From NCBI RefSeq assembly GCF_016862955.1, contig NZ_BONY01000007.1:124001-188000 (forward strand): a stretch of DNA of 64,000 bases. The letters run 5' to 3'. Numbering within the stretch: position 1 is the stretch's first letter; every line of letters starts with the position of its first letter. Source of the DNA: Rhizocola hellebori (lineage in GTDB: Bacteria; Actinomycetota; Actinomycetes; Mycobacteriales; Micromonosporaceae). The notes beneath the pieces are model-generated. The model saw only the letters and a list, made by a program, of their open reading frames with translations. It did no database searches and was not told the DNA's origin. Made by a program: the position numbers and the translations under genes. This document shows positions 1 to 7,837 of the stretch, one piece after another.

Positions 1-2
1 TT

Positions 3-1208
3 CAGCAATGGCAGGCCGAGCGCTGGATCTTCGATATCGCCGAGCGGATCGAGCGCCTGCACCCGATCCCGGGGGTGTTCGTCGACCACCTCCACTACCA
101 GGACTACAAGGCGCCGTTTGACGCCACGTATCAGCGACACCGGCTCACCCGGGAGAAGTCGCTGGCCGATCAGGCGCTGTTTCACCGGATGGCGCCCAAG
201 CGTGAACAGGAAGCCGAACGGCTGCGCCGGTTCATCGCCGAATCTGTGCCGCAGCCGGCTGTCGCCGAGGAGAAGGACGTGCCCGGATATCTGATCCAGA
301 GCCTGCGCCGGCACTACGCGAACCTCATCGACGCATGGCATTACGGCGCCCGCACCGACGACGCGCACGCCTGCGCCGAACTCGCCGTGGCCCAAGGGGT
401 CTGGGACCTTCCCATGCAGCGGGCGAGGGAGCACGTACCCGGGCTGGAAGCCAGTGCTCTTCACGACCCGAAGAGCTTGTGGTTCATCGCGTATCTGGAG
501 GAAAACTATCCGCAGATCCGTGCAGAGATCGAGCGGGTGCTCGACACCTCGATCGACCCGGTCCGGCCCACCACCGATGACGACGGGCTCATTCGCCACG
601 GGCAGTGGAAGCAGGCTCACCTGTTCCGCGATGGACAGTGGCAGGAGCAGGTCTGCGCGCATTTCCCGGTCACCCGTGCCCTGCTTGAGCAGATCCCCGA
701 GGTGACCACGTTCAGCCCCGGTGTCATCACGGTCTCGCGGGTGGAGCCTGGGACGCACATCATGCCGCACTGTGGTCCGACCAATGCCCTGGTACGGGTG
801 CACCTTCCGATCAAGATCCCACCCGGTGTGTGGATCAAGGTGGGCGGGCAGCGGCTGGTGTGGGAGGAGGGGCGATGCCTGATCTTCGACGACTCCTTTG
901 AACACGAGGTGGGCCACGACGGCACTGAGGATCGGGTGGTGCTGATCCTGGACACGCTGCACCCCGACCTCGCCGGCGACCACGAACAGCGGCTGCTGCA
1001 GCGTCGCCTCAACACCGAAGAGCAGATTGTGGCGTTCATGCGCGATGGCGACTTCGGCCGGGCGGAGGTACGCGACGGTGAGGTCGTGATCCGTCCGGGT
1101 TCGGGCATGTGCGACCGGCTGGTGCGTGACATGAACGACGCCGATATCGTTGGTGCCCGGCTAAGCGGCGATGACGTGACCTGGCAACGAGCCGGTGAGG
1201 CGCGATGA
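3..1208 (+). CDS. Asp/Asn beta-hydroxylase-domain protein, 5' truncated by the window edge
   Basis: The frame is open to the left edge (codons begin at base 3), so the N-terminus is missing; the GTG at 75 lies inside the frame and is not a convincing start. The C-terminal two thirds match the aspartyl/asparaginyl beta-hydroxylase (AspH) family of non-haem iron, 2-oxoglutarate oxygenases. The first iron ligand is His in PHCGPTN (codon 768-770), followed by the RVH pair that binds 2-oxoglutarate. The second ligand is His in FEHEV (codon 903-905), with the Arg ten residues further on. All catalytic positions are therefore present. The first ~95 visible residues are an extension of unknown fold, so this is a fusion. 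In bleomycin BlmF is described as a glycosyltransferase/beta-hydroxylase fusion, which may be a parallel. It overlaps the next gene by ATGA. Its likely substrate is an amino acid or carrier-bound residue of the NRPS product (inference). Confidence 0.8.
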   Translation, partial: QQWQAERWIFDIAERIERLHPIPGVFVDHLHYQDYKAPFDATYQRHRLTREKSLADQALFHRMAPKREQEAERLRRFIAESVPQPAVAEEKDVPGYLIQSLRRHYANLIDAWHYGARTDDAHACAELAVAQGVWDLPMQRAREHVPGLEASALHDPKSLWFIAYLEENYPQIRAEIERVLDTSIDPVRPTTDDDGLIRHGQWKQAHLFRDGQWQEQVCAHFPVTRALLEQIPEVTTFSPGVITVSRVEPGTHIMPHCGPTNALVRVHLPIKIPPGVWIKVGGQRLVWEEGRCLIFDDSFEHEVGHDGTEDRVVLILDTLHPDLAGDHEQRLLQRRLNTEEQIVAFMRDGDFGRAEVRDGEVVIRPGSGMCDRLVRDMNDADIVGARLSGDDVTWQRAGEAR

Positions 1209-2101
1209 CCGAGCAGCTGGAATCAGGCGGCCACCGTTACCTCGAACAGGTGGCGCGCGGCATTCTCTGCGACCTCATCGACACCTGGCACGCGGCCGGA
1301 GAGCCGGAAAGGGCGGCCGAGTGCGCGAAACTGGCGGTGGCACAAGGAGTCTGGCAGCACGCCGCGCAACGTCCCCGTGACCTGATCGCGGGCCTGTCCG
1401 CCAAGCCGTTGCACGATCCTGTCGGGTTCTGGTTTACCGCCTTGATCGAGGAGCGGTTCCCAGAGATCCGGGCCGAGATTCTCGCCGCCGTGGGCAGCGT
1501 GGAGGCCTGCCTGTTCGGTGAGGGGCGCTGGCGTGAGGATGAATGCGCTGGTTTGCTCGTGACCAGGGCGGTGCTTGCGCAGATTCCGGAGATCACCACA
1601 TTCAACCCCGGCACTATTGCGATCTCCCGGTTCAGGCCGGGTACCCGTGTCGTGCCGCAATGCGGTGCGACCAACGCGATTTTGCGTGTATATCTGCCTA
1701 TCAGCGGCATCGAGGGCGCGTGGATGCGGGTCGCGCAGGAAGTCGTCCGGTGGGAGGAAGGCCGCTGTGTCGTGCTCGACGACTCGTTCGAACGCGAGGT
1801 CAAACATGAGGGTACCGAAGACTTCGTGGCGTTGGTCTTGGAGTTGGTACATCCCGACCTGGATCCCGCGCATCGCGCGCGGCTGCTGAACCACCGCCTG
1901 ACCCCCGAGGAACGCATCGCAGCGCTCATGCGCGAACGCGGCCTCGAGGCGGTATCCTATCACGACGGTGAGGTCACTTTGCACCCGGGCGAAGAGATGC
2001 GTCAGCTGGTATTCCAGTACATGCGGGCGGCCGGAGTGAGTGGCGTGGAAGTCGACGGCGACCGAGTGCGGTGGTGGCAAGCCACCACGGAATCGGCTTA
2101 G
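1205..2101 (+). CDS. Asp/Asn beta-hydroxylase-like pseudoenzyme (metal ligands lost)
   Basis: A 298-residue paralogue of the preceding protein that aligns with it along its whole length (a helical N-terminal part, then the beta-hydroxylase barrel). The key residues have changed. The first iron-binding His is Gln152 (PQCGATN in place of PHCG-TN). The 2-oxoglutarate-side His is Tyr163 (RVY for RVH). The second iron ligand is Arg197 (FEREV for FEHEV), and the family Arg ten residues later is Phe207. Only Arg161 of the set remains. By knowledge of AspH chemistry this protein should not bind iron or hydroxylate anything. The frame is intact and translation is coupled to the upstream gene by ATGA, so it is probably a retained structural or regulatory partner rather than a decaying gene. 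The stop is 2 nt before the asparagine synthase start. Confidence 0.85.
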   Translation: MTEQLESGGHRYLEQVARGILCDLIDTWHAAGEPERAAECAKLAVAQGVWQHAAQRPRDLIAGLSAKPLHDPVGFWFTALIEERFPEIRAEILAAVGSVEACLFGEGRWREDECAGLLVTRAVLAQIPEITTFNPGTIAISRFRPGTRVVPQCGATNAILRVYLPISGIEGAWMRVAQEVVRWEEGRCVVLDDSFEREVKHEGTEDFVALVLELVHPDLDPAHRARLLNHRLTPEERIAALMRERGLEAVSYHDGEVTLHPGEEMRQLVFQYMRAAGVSGVEVDGDRVRWWQATTESA

Positions 2102-2103
2102 CG

Positions 2104-3975
2104 ATGTGCGGCATCGTCGCGATTGTGTCAGCGGCCGGAGGCCAGGCGGAGGTCGATGTCGCCCCTGCAGTGCGGTGTCTGGCCCACCGCGGACCGGACG
2201 GTGCCGGTAGCTGGGTCAGCGCATGCGGTCGTGCCGCGCTCGGGCACACCCGGCTGGCTGTGGTCGACCTTGCCGGTGGCCACCAGCCGATGCACACCTT
2301 CGACGGGGCCTACCACCTGGTGGCCAACGGCGAGTTTTACGGATACGAGGCCATCCGGGCCGAGCTGCTGCGGCGGGGCCGCCGATTGCAGTCCGCGGCT
2401 GACAGCGAGATCGCTCTTCATCTTTACGCCGAGCAAGGTCATGAGGCGCTACATCGGTTGCGCGGCGAGTTCGCCTTCGTCATCTGGGATCAGCGGCGGG
2501 GCGAGCTGTTCGCCGCTCGCGACCGGTTCGGCATCAAGCCGCTCTACTACGCCCGTCACAATGGCCGGATCATCTTTGCTTCCGAGGTCAAGGCGCTGCT
2601 TGCGCTCGGCGTGCCGGCGCGATGGGATTCCGAGTCGTTGGCGGCACACCTGTTGGTCTGTCACGCCGCCGACCGGACATTGTTTGAAGGCATTTTCCAG
2701 GTACCGCCCGGATGCTGGCTTCGCACCGACGGCACCAGCGTGCGAGTGGAACCCTACTGGGATCTGGATTTCCCGACCGCGGCACAGCTTTCCGACGCCG
2801 GTGATCGCCGAGCGCACCTGGCCCGAGTCAGGGACGCGGTCGTCGACAGTGTCGAGGTACGGCTGCGTGCCGATGTGCCGGTCGCGGCGCACCTCAGCGG
2901 CGGCCTGGACTCGGGCACGATCGTCGGGGTCGCCGCGGCCCGATCACATCCGGCCACGTTCACTGTGCGCTTCGACGAGGAGCCGTTCGACGAGGGTGCG
3001 GTCGCCCAACTCGTGGCCAAGCACGCCGGGGTGGCGAACACTGAGATCGCGTTCCAGCGCGCAGAATTCGCCAGGCATATCCGGCACACCATCGACTGCG
3101 GACAGATGCTGCAGGAGAACTCGCACGGCATTGCCCGGCTTTTGCAGAGCCGGGCCATCCGCGAAAGCGGCTACAAGGTGGTGTTGGCCGGCGAAGGCGG
3201 TGACGAGGTGTTCGCCGGGTACCCGCAGTCGCTGCGGGATCTGGCCCTGTCGCTGTCACCGCAGGCGCGTGAACGCGCCGACGCGGCCTACGCGCGTCTG
3301 CTCGCCACAGACGCAGCACCCGATCACCTGCGCCGCATGCTCTCACGGCTTGGGTTCATTCCTTCGTGGATCGTCGACCGTCACCTCGCGGTCGCGGCAC
3401 AGCTGGGGCCGCTGCTGCGCCCAGAGTTCGCACAGCAGATTGCCCGATCCGATCCGTGCGGCGGACTGCTCGATAGCGCCGAATCCCAGTTGACCGCACG
3501 CACGCCGTATCACCAGTCCACCTATCTGTTCTACAAGACGTGGCTGTGCAACTATCTGCTGGCGGCCGAACGGCTCGACATGGCGCATGCGGTCGAGGTG
3601 CGATTGCCCTATTTGGACCATAACCTCATCGAGACGGTGAAGACGACGCCGCTTCAGTGGTATGTGGGAGAGGGGTCCAAGCCGCTGTTGCGGGATGCCA
3701 TGCGCGAGTTCCACGCCCCGGGTGTGTCCTATGCCGAGAAGCGGCCGTTCTTCGCGCCGCCAGCGGTAGTGGACGAGGCGGCGTTGGCCACCATGCGTGA
3801 AATCCTCCTGGACGGAACGCTGGACTACTTGCCGTTCTTTGATCCCGGTGCGGTACGTGCGCTCGTCGACCGAGTCGCTGCCTCACCGCCGCAACGACGC
3901 GCCGGGTACGAGCGCATCCTGCAGCTGCTGACCGGAGTCGTGTTGCTCACCCACACGCTGGGCGTGGTGGCATGA
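2104..3975 (+). CDS. asnB: Glutamine-hydrolysing asparagine synthase (AsnB type)
   Basis: A class II glutamine amidotransferase joined to an asparagine-synthase/ATP-pyrophosphatase domain, 623 residues. The start is placed at ATG 2104 because the N-terminal nucleophile must be Cys2 (MCGIVAIV). The amidotransferase half shows HRGPDG and NGEFYGY, and the synthase half shows the PP-loop HLSGGLDSGT. It would amidate Asp to Asn with Gln and ATP, or amidate another carboxylate on the peptide or sugar. Bleomycin clusters also carry an asparagine synthetase homologue, and bleomycin contains Asn-derived units, so supply of Asn is plausible. In this window no adenylation domain with an Asn-like code is seen, so a different amidation target remains possible. 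It lies in the same transcription unit as the two beta-hydroxylase genes. Confidence 0.9.
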   Translation: MCGIVAIVSAAGGQAEVDVAPAVRCLAHRGPDGAGSWVSACGRAALGHTRLAVVDLAGGHQPMHTFDGAYHLVANGEFYGYEAIRAELLRRGRRLQSAADSEIALHLYAEQGHEALHRLRGEFAFVIWDQRRGELFAARDRFGIKPLYYARHNGRIIFASEVKALLALGVPARWDSESLAAHLLVCHAADRTLFEGIFQVPPGCWLRTDGTSVRVEPYWDLDFPTAAQLSDAGDRRAHLARVRDAVVDSVEVRLRADVPVAAHLSGGLDSGTIVGVAAARSHPATFTVRFDEEPFDEGAVAQLVAKHAGVANTEIAFQRAEFARHIRHTIDCGQMLQENSHGIARLLQSRAIRESGYKVVLAGEGGDEVFAGYPQSLRDLALSLSPQARERADAAYARLLATDAAPDHLRRMLSRLGFIPSWIVDRHLAVAAQLGPLLRPEFAQQIARSDPCGGLLDSAESQLTARTPYHQSTYLFYKTWLCNYLLAAERLDMAHAVEVRLPYLDHNLIETVKTTPLQWYVGEGSKPLLRDAMREFHAPGVSYAEKRPFFAPPAVVDEAALATMREILLDGTLDYLPFFDPGAVRALVDRVAASPPQRRAGYERILQLLTGVVLLTHTLGVVA

Positions 3976-4036
3976 CGCCTATGGATATGTGTATGCGCCC
4001 GCACTACCTTGATATCCGAGTGGGAGGGCGGTGATC

Positions 4037-4936
4037 ATGGGCGCAGCGCGGCTGGGGATGCGGCTCGCTGAGACCGGCGCCTACGCGACAGGGCAGGTGC
4101 TGCGGCTGTTCTGGCCGGTGCGTGCTCCGTCCAGACCGGAACGCGGGTTCCTGTGTTTGAGCGACCGGATCGCGCTGTTGCGCGCCACGGTGTCGAATTG
4201 GCCCTTGCTGGCGGTGGACAGGATCGCCCCGCGCGGCACCGAGTTGACCTACCGGACGGTCAACGGCCGCCGGGTCCATTGCCGGGCACGCACATCTGAC
4301 CTGCTCGAGACCGTCATCGTCAGTTCCGGATTCGAGTATCCGGTGGAGCACCTGCGCATCGATGACGACCACCCGGTGGTTGTCGATGTCGGCGCGCACA
4401 TCGGGACCTTCGCGCTCCTCATGGATTCCCTGCTCGGCGACCGGCCGTACAGAGGAGTCGCGCTCGAACCGATGGCGGAGAATTTCGCGCTGTTACAGGA
4501 AAATCTGCGGGCCAACCGGGTGACTGGCTTCACCACCGTCCAGGCGGCGGCAGCGTGCGCGGCAGGTGAGGGTTTCCTGCGCACGCGCGGGCAACCCGAC
4601 ACCGCCTTTCTGGACCCACGTGCCGACGAGGGGGAGCGTGTCCGCACCGTCGAGCTCGGCGAGCTGTGCCACACCATGGGATTGGACTGCATATCCCTGC
4701 TGAAGATGGACATCGAGGGCGGTGAGCATGACGTGCTGGCAGCCTCGTGGCCGTTTGTCGCTGAGCGGGTGAAGGTCATCGTCCTTGAGTTCCACGAAGA
4801 CGGCCCCGGCCGCGACCTGGAGTCCCTACACATGCTTCTCGAGCCAGCCTTCACGATCAAGGTGCTACATCGTGGACCCACCCAGGGCGTCCTGATCGCC
4901 CGCGCACACGAGGCAGGTGAACATGTTGGCGGCTAG
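4037..4936 (+). CDS. FkbM-family SAM-dependent methyltransferase
   Basis: A 299-residue class I methyltransferase of the FkbM family, which usually O-methylates sugars or hydroxyls of natural products. The SAM-binding motif is VVDVGAHIGTF at about residue 117, followed by ALEPMAENF (acidic ribose-binding residue) and the FkbM signature LLKMDIEGGEHDVL near residue 235. ATG 4037 is preferred over GTG 4031 because the GGGAGGG at 4022-4028 is then about 8 nt upstream. The gene follows asparagine synthase after a short gap and overlaps the lipoprotein gene. Its acceptor is unknown, either a hydroxylated residue or a sugar of the NRPS product. Confidence 0.8.
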   Translation: MGAARLGMRLAETGAYATGQVLRLFWPVRAPSRPERGFLCLSDRIALLRATVSNWPLLAVDRIAPRGTELTYRTVNGRRVHCRARTSDLLETVIVSSGFEYPVEHLRIDDDHPVVVDVGAHIGTFALLMDSLLGDRPYRGVALEPMAENFALLQENLRANRVTGFTTVQAAAACAAGEGFLRTRGQPDTAFLDPRADEGERVRTVELGELCHTMGLDCISLLKMDIEGGEHDVLAASWPFVAERVKVIVLEFHEDGPGRDLESLHMLLEPAFTIKVLHRGPTQGVLIARAHEAGEHVGG

Positions 4937-6134
4937 GCGTTGGCTCACTCCGCTGATGGTGATCGCGGCGCTCCTAACCGCTTCGTGTGATTCGGCAGGG
5001 ACAGAGGTTCAGCCGACACCGACCAGCAACAGCGTCGTCGCCGCATCCGGACCGCAGGGGGAGGCGTTCTATCAACCACCCGCGCCACCGGCCGGTGCCA
5101 AGCCCGGCGATCTCATCTGGGCGCGGCCATACAGCGGGCTGAAGAACACCACCGGGTATCAAATCCTGTATTGGTCGCAGACCATCAACGGCGAGCTGGT
5201 GGCGACCTCCGGCGTGGCGTTCTGGCCGGTTCGCCCCAGACCGGAGCCACGAGCCATCGTGGCATGGGCGCCCGGCACAGCCGGACTCGGTGACCAGTGT
5301 GCGCCATCCAAGTGGGAATACGACCAGGAAAGCATGGCCAAATCGGTGGCCGGTCTCGTGGTCAAAAGCGACGCGATCTTCGTGGCCACCGACTACCAGG
5401 GCCTCGGGACGCCGGGCGAACATCCCTACCTTGTGGGTCATGCGGAGGGCCGCGATGTCCTCAACGCGATTCGCGCCGCGGCGAAGCTGACGGAAACGGC
5501 CAACCCGACCGCGGTGGTGCTGGGCGAGTCGCAGGGGGGCGGCGCCTCACTTTTCGCCGCCGAGCTTGCGCCAACCTATGCCCCCGATGTCAAGCTGGCT
5601 GGCGTGGCGGCGGTCGCGCCGCCGTCGGATCTTGCCACTCTTGCCTCCGCCTTGAACGGCAGCAAGTACTTCGGCTACACGCTGATGACCATCAACGGGA
5701 TCGGGACCGCATACCCGGCTGCGGTGGCACCACAAGACGCGTTGACGGCCGCAGGCAAACAGGCACTATCGGTGATCCGCGAGGAGTGCAGCGATGTGAT
5801 CCTGACCCGATATGCCGGCAAGAAGCAGGACGAGTTCGGCGTCGGGCCGATTCTGAGCTCAGCCGAATTCCTGCGACGGCTCCAGGACAACGAACCGGGG
5901 CGCACCAAAACCTCGGTGCCCATCCTCATCGTGCAGGGCGAAGCCGACGACACCATTCCGGTTGCCGGGACCCGCAAGCTGGTACAGGCCTACTGCGCTG
6001 CGGGCGTCCCGCTGACCGCGATGTTCCTGCCCGGCAAAGGCCATGCGGACAGCATGCTGGCCGCGATGCAAGACATCGTCCCCTACCTCACCGCGCGCAT
6101 CAACGGCGAACCCGCGTCGTCGACCTGCGGGTAG
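4923..6134 (+). CDS. Secretory lipase-family lipoprotein (alpha/beta hydrolase)
   Basis: A 403-residue exported hydrolase. The N-terminus has a basic stretch, a hydrophobic helix and a lipobox LTAS-C with Cys22, so it should be a lipid-anchored protein outside the membrane. The nucleophile motif is GESQG (Ser203). An Asp in QGEADDTIP and a His in GKGHADS complete the expected triad. The sequence follows the fungal/actinobacterial secretory lipase pattern (GTAGLGDQC, TDYQGLGTPGEH). GTG 4917 is an alternative start. Position inside a biosynthetic operon is unusual for such a lipase: it could remove an acyl or ester group from an exported precursor, or act on the product outside the cell (inference). 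Confidence 0.85.
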   Translation: MLAARRWLTPLMVIAALLTASCDSAGTEVQPTPTSNSVVAASGPQGEAFYQPPAPPAGAKPGDLIWARPYSGLKNTTGYQILYWSQTINGELVATSGVAFWPVRPRPEPRAIVAWAPGTAGLGDQCAPSKWEYDQESMAKSVAGLVVKSDAIFVATDYQGLGTPGEHPYLVGHAEGRDVLNAIRAAAKLTETANPTAVVLGESQGGGASLFAAELAPTYAPDVKLAGVAAVAPPSDLATLASALNGSKYFGYTLMTINGIGTAYPAAVAPQDALTAAGKQALSVIREECSDVILTRYAGKKQDEFGVGPILSSAEFLRRLQDNEPGRTKTSVPILIVQGEADDTIPVAGTRKLVQAYCAAGVPLTAMFLPGKGHADSMLAAMQDIVPYLTARINGEPASSTCG

Positions 6135-6166
6135 TGCTTGCCACCAACGAACTGGAGACGTGCCAG

Positions 6167-6934
6167 ATGAGCCGCATTCCCAAGGTGATCCACCAGTTGT
6201 ACTTTCCGGACGAGTCCGCCGCGCCGGCCAGCTACCGGCAGTTCCGGCACAACGTTCTGGAAAGCCACCCTGACTGGCAGCACATGTTCTGGACCGAGTC
6301 CTCTGCCCGCGCCATGCTCCAGGAGCACTATCCATCCTTTCTGCCTGTCTACGACGGCTACCAGTACCGAATCCAGCGCTGTGACGCGATCCGCTACTTC
6401 CTGCTTCACAAATATGGCGGCTTTTACATCGATATGGATATCGAGTTCGTACGCCCTCTCGACACCTTGCTCGAGGACAGCGAGTTGATCTTCTGCAACC
6501 GTTCCTTCATCGGCAACGCCATCATGGGCAGCGCTGCAGAACATCCGCTGTGGCCCGACGTGTTCGAGGCGATGCGGCAGCGCAAGGACCGGCCGCCGAT
6601 CCGGCTCACGCAGCTGGTGGACTGGAGCCAGGTTTACTACGTCAGCCGCAGCACCGGCTCGGAACTGCTGGAGGACTGCGTCATCAATGGCGGATACGCG
6701 GACAAGGACACGGTCAAGATTCTGCCGGGTCATGTCCTGGAAGCCGATCCGCAGTATCAGGTCGACCGGAACAAGGATCCCCTGCCCGGCTTCGAGGACA
6801 TGTACTCCATCCACCACAAGGGCATGCGCGGCGTTCCGCTGCACCTGCGCGTCTTCAGCCAGGTCTGCTGTTCGGTCGTGCGGTCCGCGGAGTCGGTCCG
6901 CGGCTGGATCACCCCCAGGCGTGCAAGTCGATGA
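6167..6934 (+). CDS. GT32-type glycosyltransferase (DXD sugar transferase)
   Basis: A 255-residue glycosyltransferase of the Gly_transf_sug/OCH1 type. It begins with the family hallmark IPKVIHQLYFP, has RCDAIRYFLLHKYGGFYIDMDIE with the metal-binding DMD, and a C-terminal PLHLRVF region. The start is ATG 6167, with GGAG about 10 nt upstream. A longer reading frame exists upstream but only antiparallels the lipase gene and is not coding. Such enzymes transfer hexoses from nucleotide sugars. In this cluster it is one of three possible sugar transferases (with those at 7838 and 30770), suggesting a glycosylated product. It overlaps the next gene by ATGA. Confidence 0.85.
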   Translation: MSRIPKVIHQLYFPDESAAPASYRQFRHNVLESHPDWQHMFWTESSARAMLQEHYPSFLPVYDGYQYRIQRCDAIRYFLLHKYGGFYIDMDIEFVRPLDTLLEDSELIFCNRSFIGNAIMGSAAEHPLWPDVFEAMRQRKDRPPIRLTQLVDWSQVYYVSRSTGSELLEDCVINGGYADKDTVKILPGHVLEADPQYQVDRNKDPLPGFEDMYSIHHKGMRGVPLHLRVFSQVCCSVVRSAESVRGWITPRRASR

Positions 6935-7770
6935 TCCCACGCCTGCTCGCCGGGATTCCGTCGATCGCCGACTATGAACAGCTGCTGAGATCCACCGGTT
7001 TCGCGGAGGTCGAGCGGTACTCCGACGGGTTTCTCGCCACGCATCGTTCCGCGCTTTCGCCGTACAGCCGTAAATGGGTATCCGACCCTTTGCACCAGTG
7101 GAGCCGGCAATGGGAGTACCCGTTCACGCTGAGCAGGATCTCCACCGAACTTGAGCACAAGAGCTCCGATCAGCCGGTGCGGATCTTGGATGCCGGATCC
7201 GGCGTGACGTTCCTGCCTTTCCTGCTCACCGAGACTTTCCCCAACGCCACGGTTTGCTGCTGCGATTGGGATTCGTCGCTGACCCCGATCTTCGACGCGA
7301 TCAACAAGGTCGCGCCGTCGCGGGTTGAATTCGTCACCGCCGACCTGCACGAGCTGCCGTTTGAGCCGGCCGAGTTCGACCTGGTCTACAGCGTCTCCGT
7401 CCTCGAACACACCGATCGGCACCCGGTGATCGTGGACGAGTTCCATCGTGTGCTCAAGCCGAACGGACGGCTCGTGCTGACCGTCGACCTGCCGGCGGCC
7501 CCGGGGGAGGCCCACGACACCAACGATCTGTTGTCGGCGCTGGCCAAAAAGTTTCATGACGACAGCGTGGACGGCGACACCGATCCGCTTCGGGACTGGG
7601 CAACGCAGGACAGGCTGACCACCACCTATGCGGCCGGCCTGGACCGGAGGCTGCTGCCGTGGCGGCATCCGTTTCTGTATCGGCTGTCGTGCCTGCTGAG
7701 CGGGCACGGGTGGGTGCAGTGGCCCCCGGCCATGACCTTCACCTGCATGAGCATGATTCGGACGGGTTGA
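6931..7770 (+). CDS. Class I SAM-dependent methyltransferase
   Basis: A 279-residue protein with a methyltransferase-11 type Rossmann domain: ILDAGSGVTFLPFL (motif I, about residue 86), VCCCDWDSS (motif II) and FDLVYSVSVLEHTD (motif IV), then HRVLKPNGRLVLTVD. The first ~70 residues are a helical N-terminal extension. The ATG at 6931 overlaps the stop of the glycosyltransferase gene as ATGA, so the two are translationally coupled. It probably methylates a small molecule, sugar or peptide side chain; the acceptor cannot be read from the sequence. It is not related to the FkbM protein at 4037. Confidence 0.85.
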   Translation: MIPRLLAGIPSIADYEQLLRSTGFAEVERYSDGFLATHRSALSPYSRKWVSDPLHQWSRQWEYPFTLSRISTELEHKSSDQPVRILDAGSGVTFLPFLLTETFPNATVCCCDWDSSLTPIFDAINKVAPSRVEFVTADLHELPFEPAEFDLVYSVSVLEHTDRHPVIVDEFHRVLKPNGRLVLTVDLPAAPGEAHDTNDLLSALAKKFHDDSVDGDTDPLRDWATQDRLTTTYAAGLDRRLLPWRHPFLYRLSCLLSGHGWVQWPPAMTFTCMSMIRTG

Positions 7771-7837
7771 ACCGGGCCGCGCCGCGCGGCATAGGCTGTG
7801 CTTGATATTCGGTTCCGCGGATGAAAGGATCGCCAGC

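Noticed and set aside
5297-6166. N-terminal extension of the GT32 gene through the lipase region
   Set aside because: The lipase on the same strand in another frame is clearly coding, and the GT32 hallmark starts right after ATG 6167 with a ribosome site.
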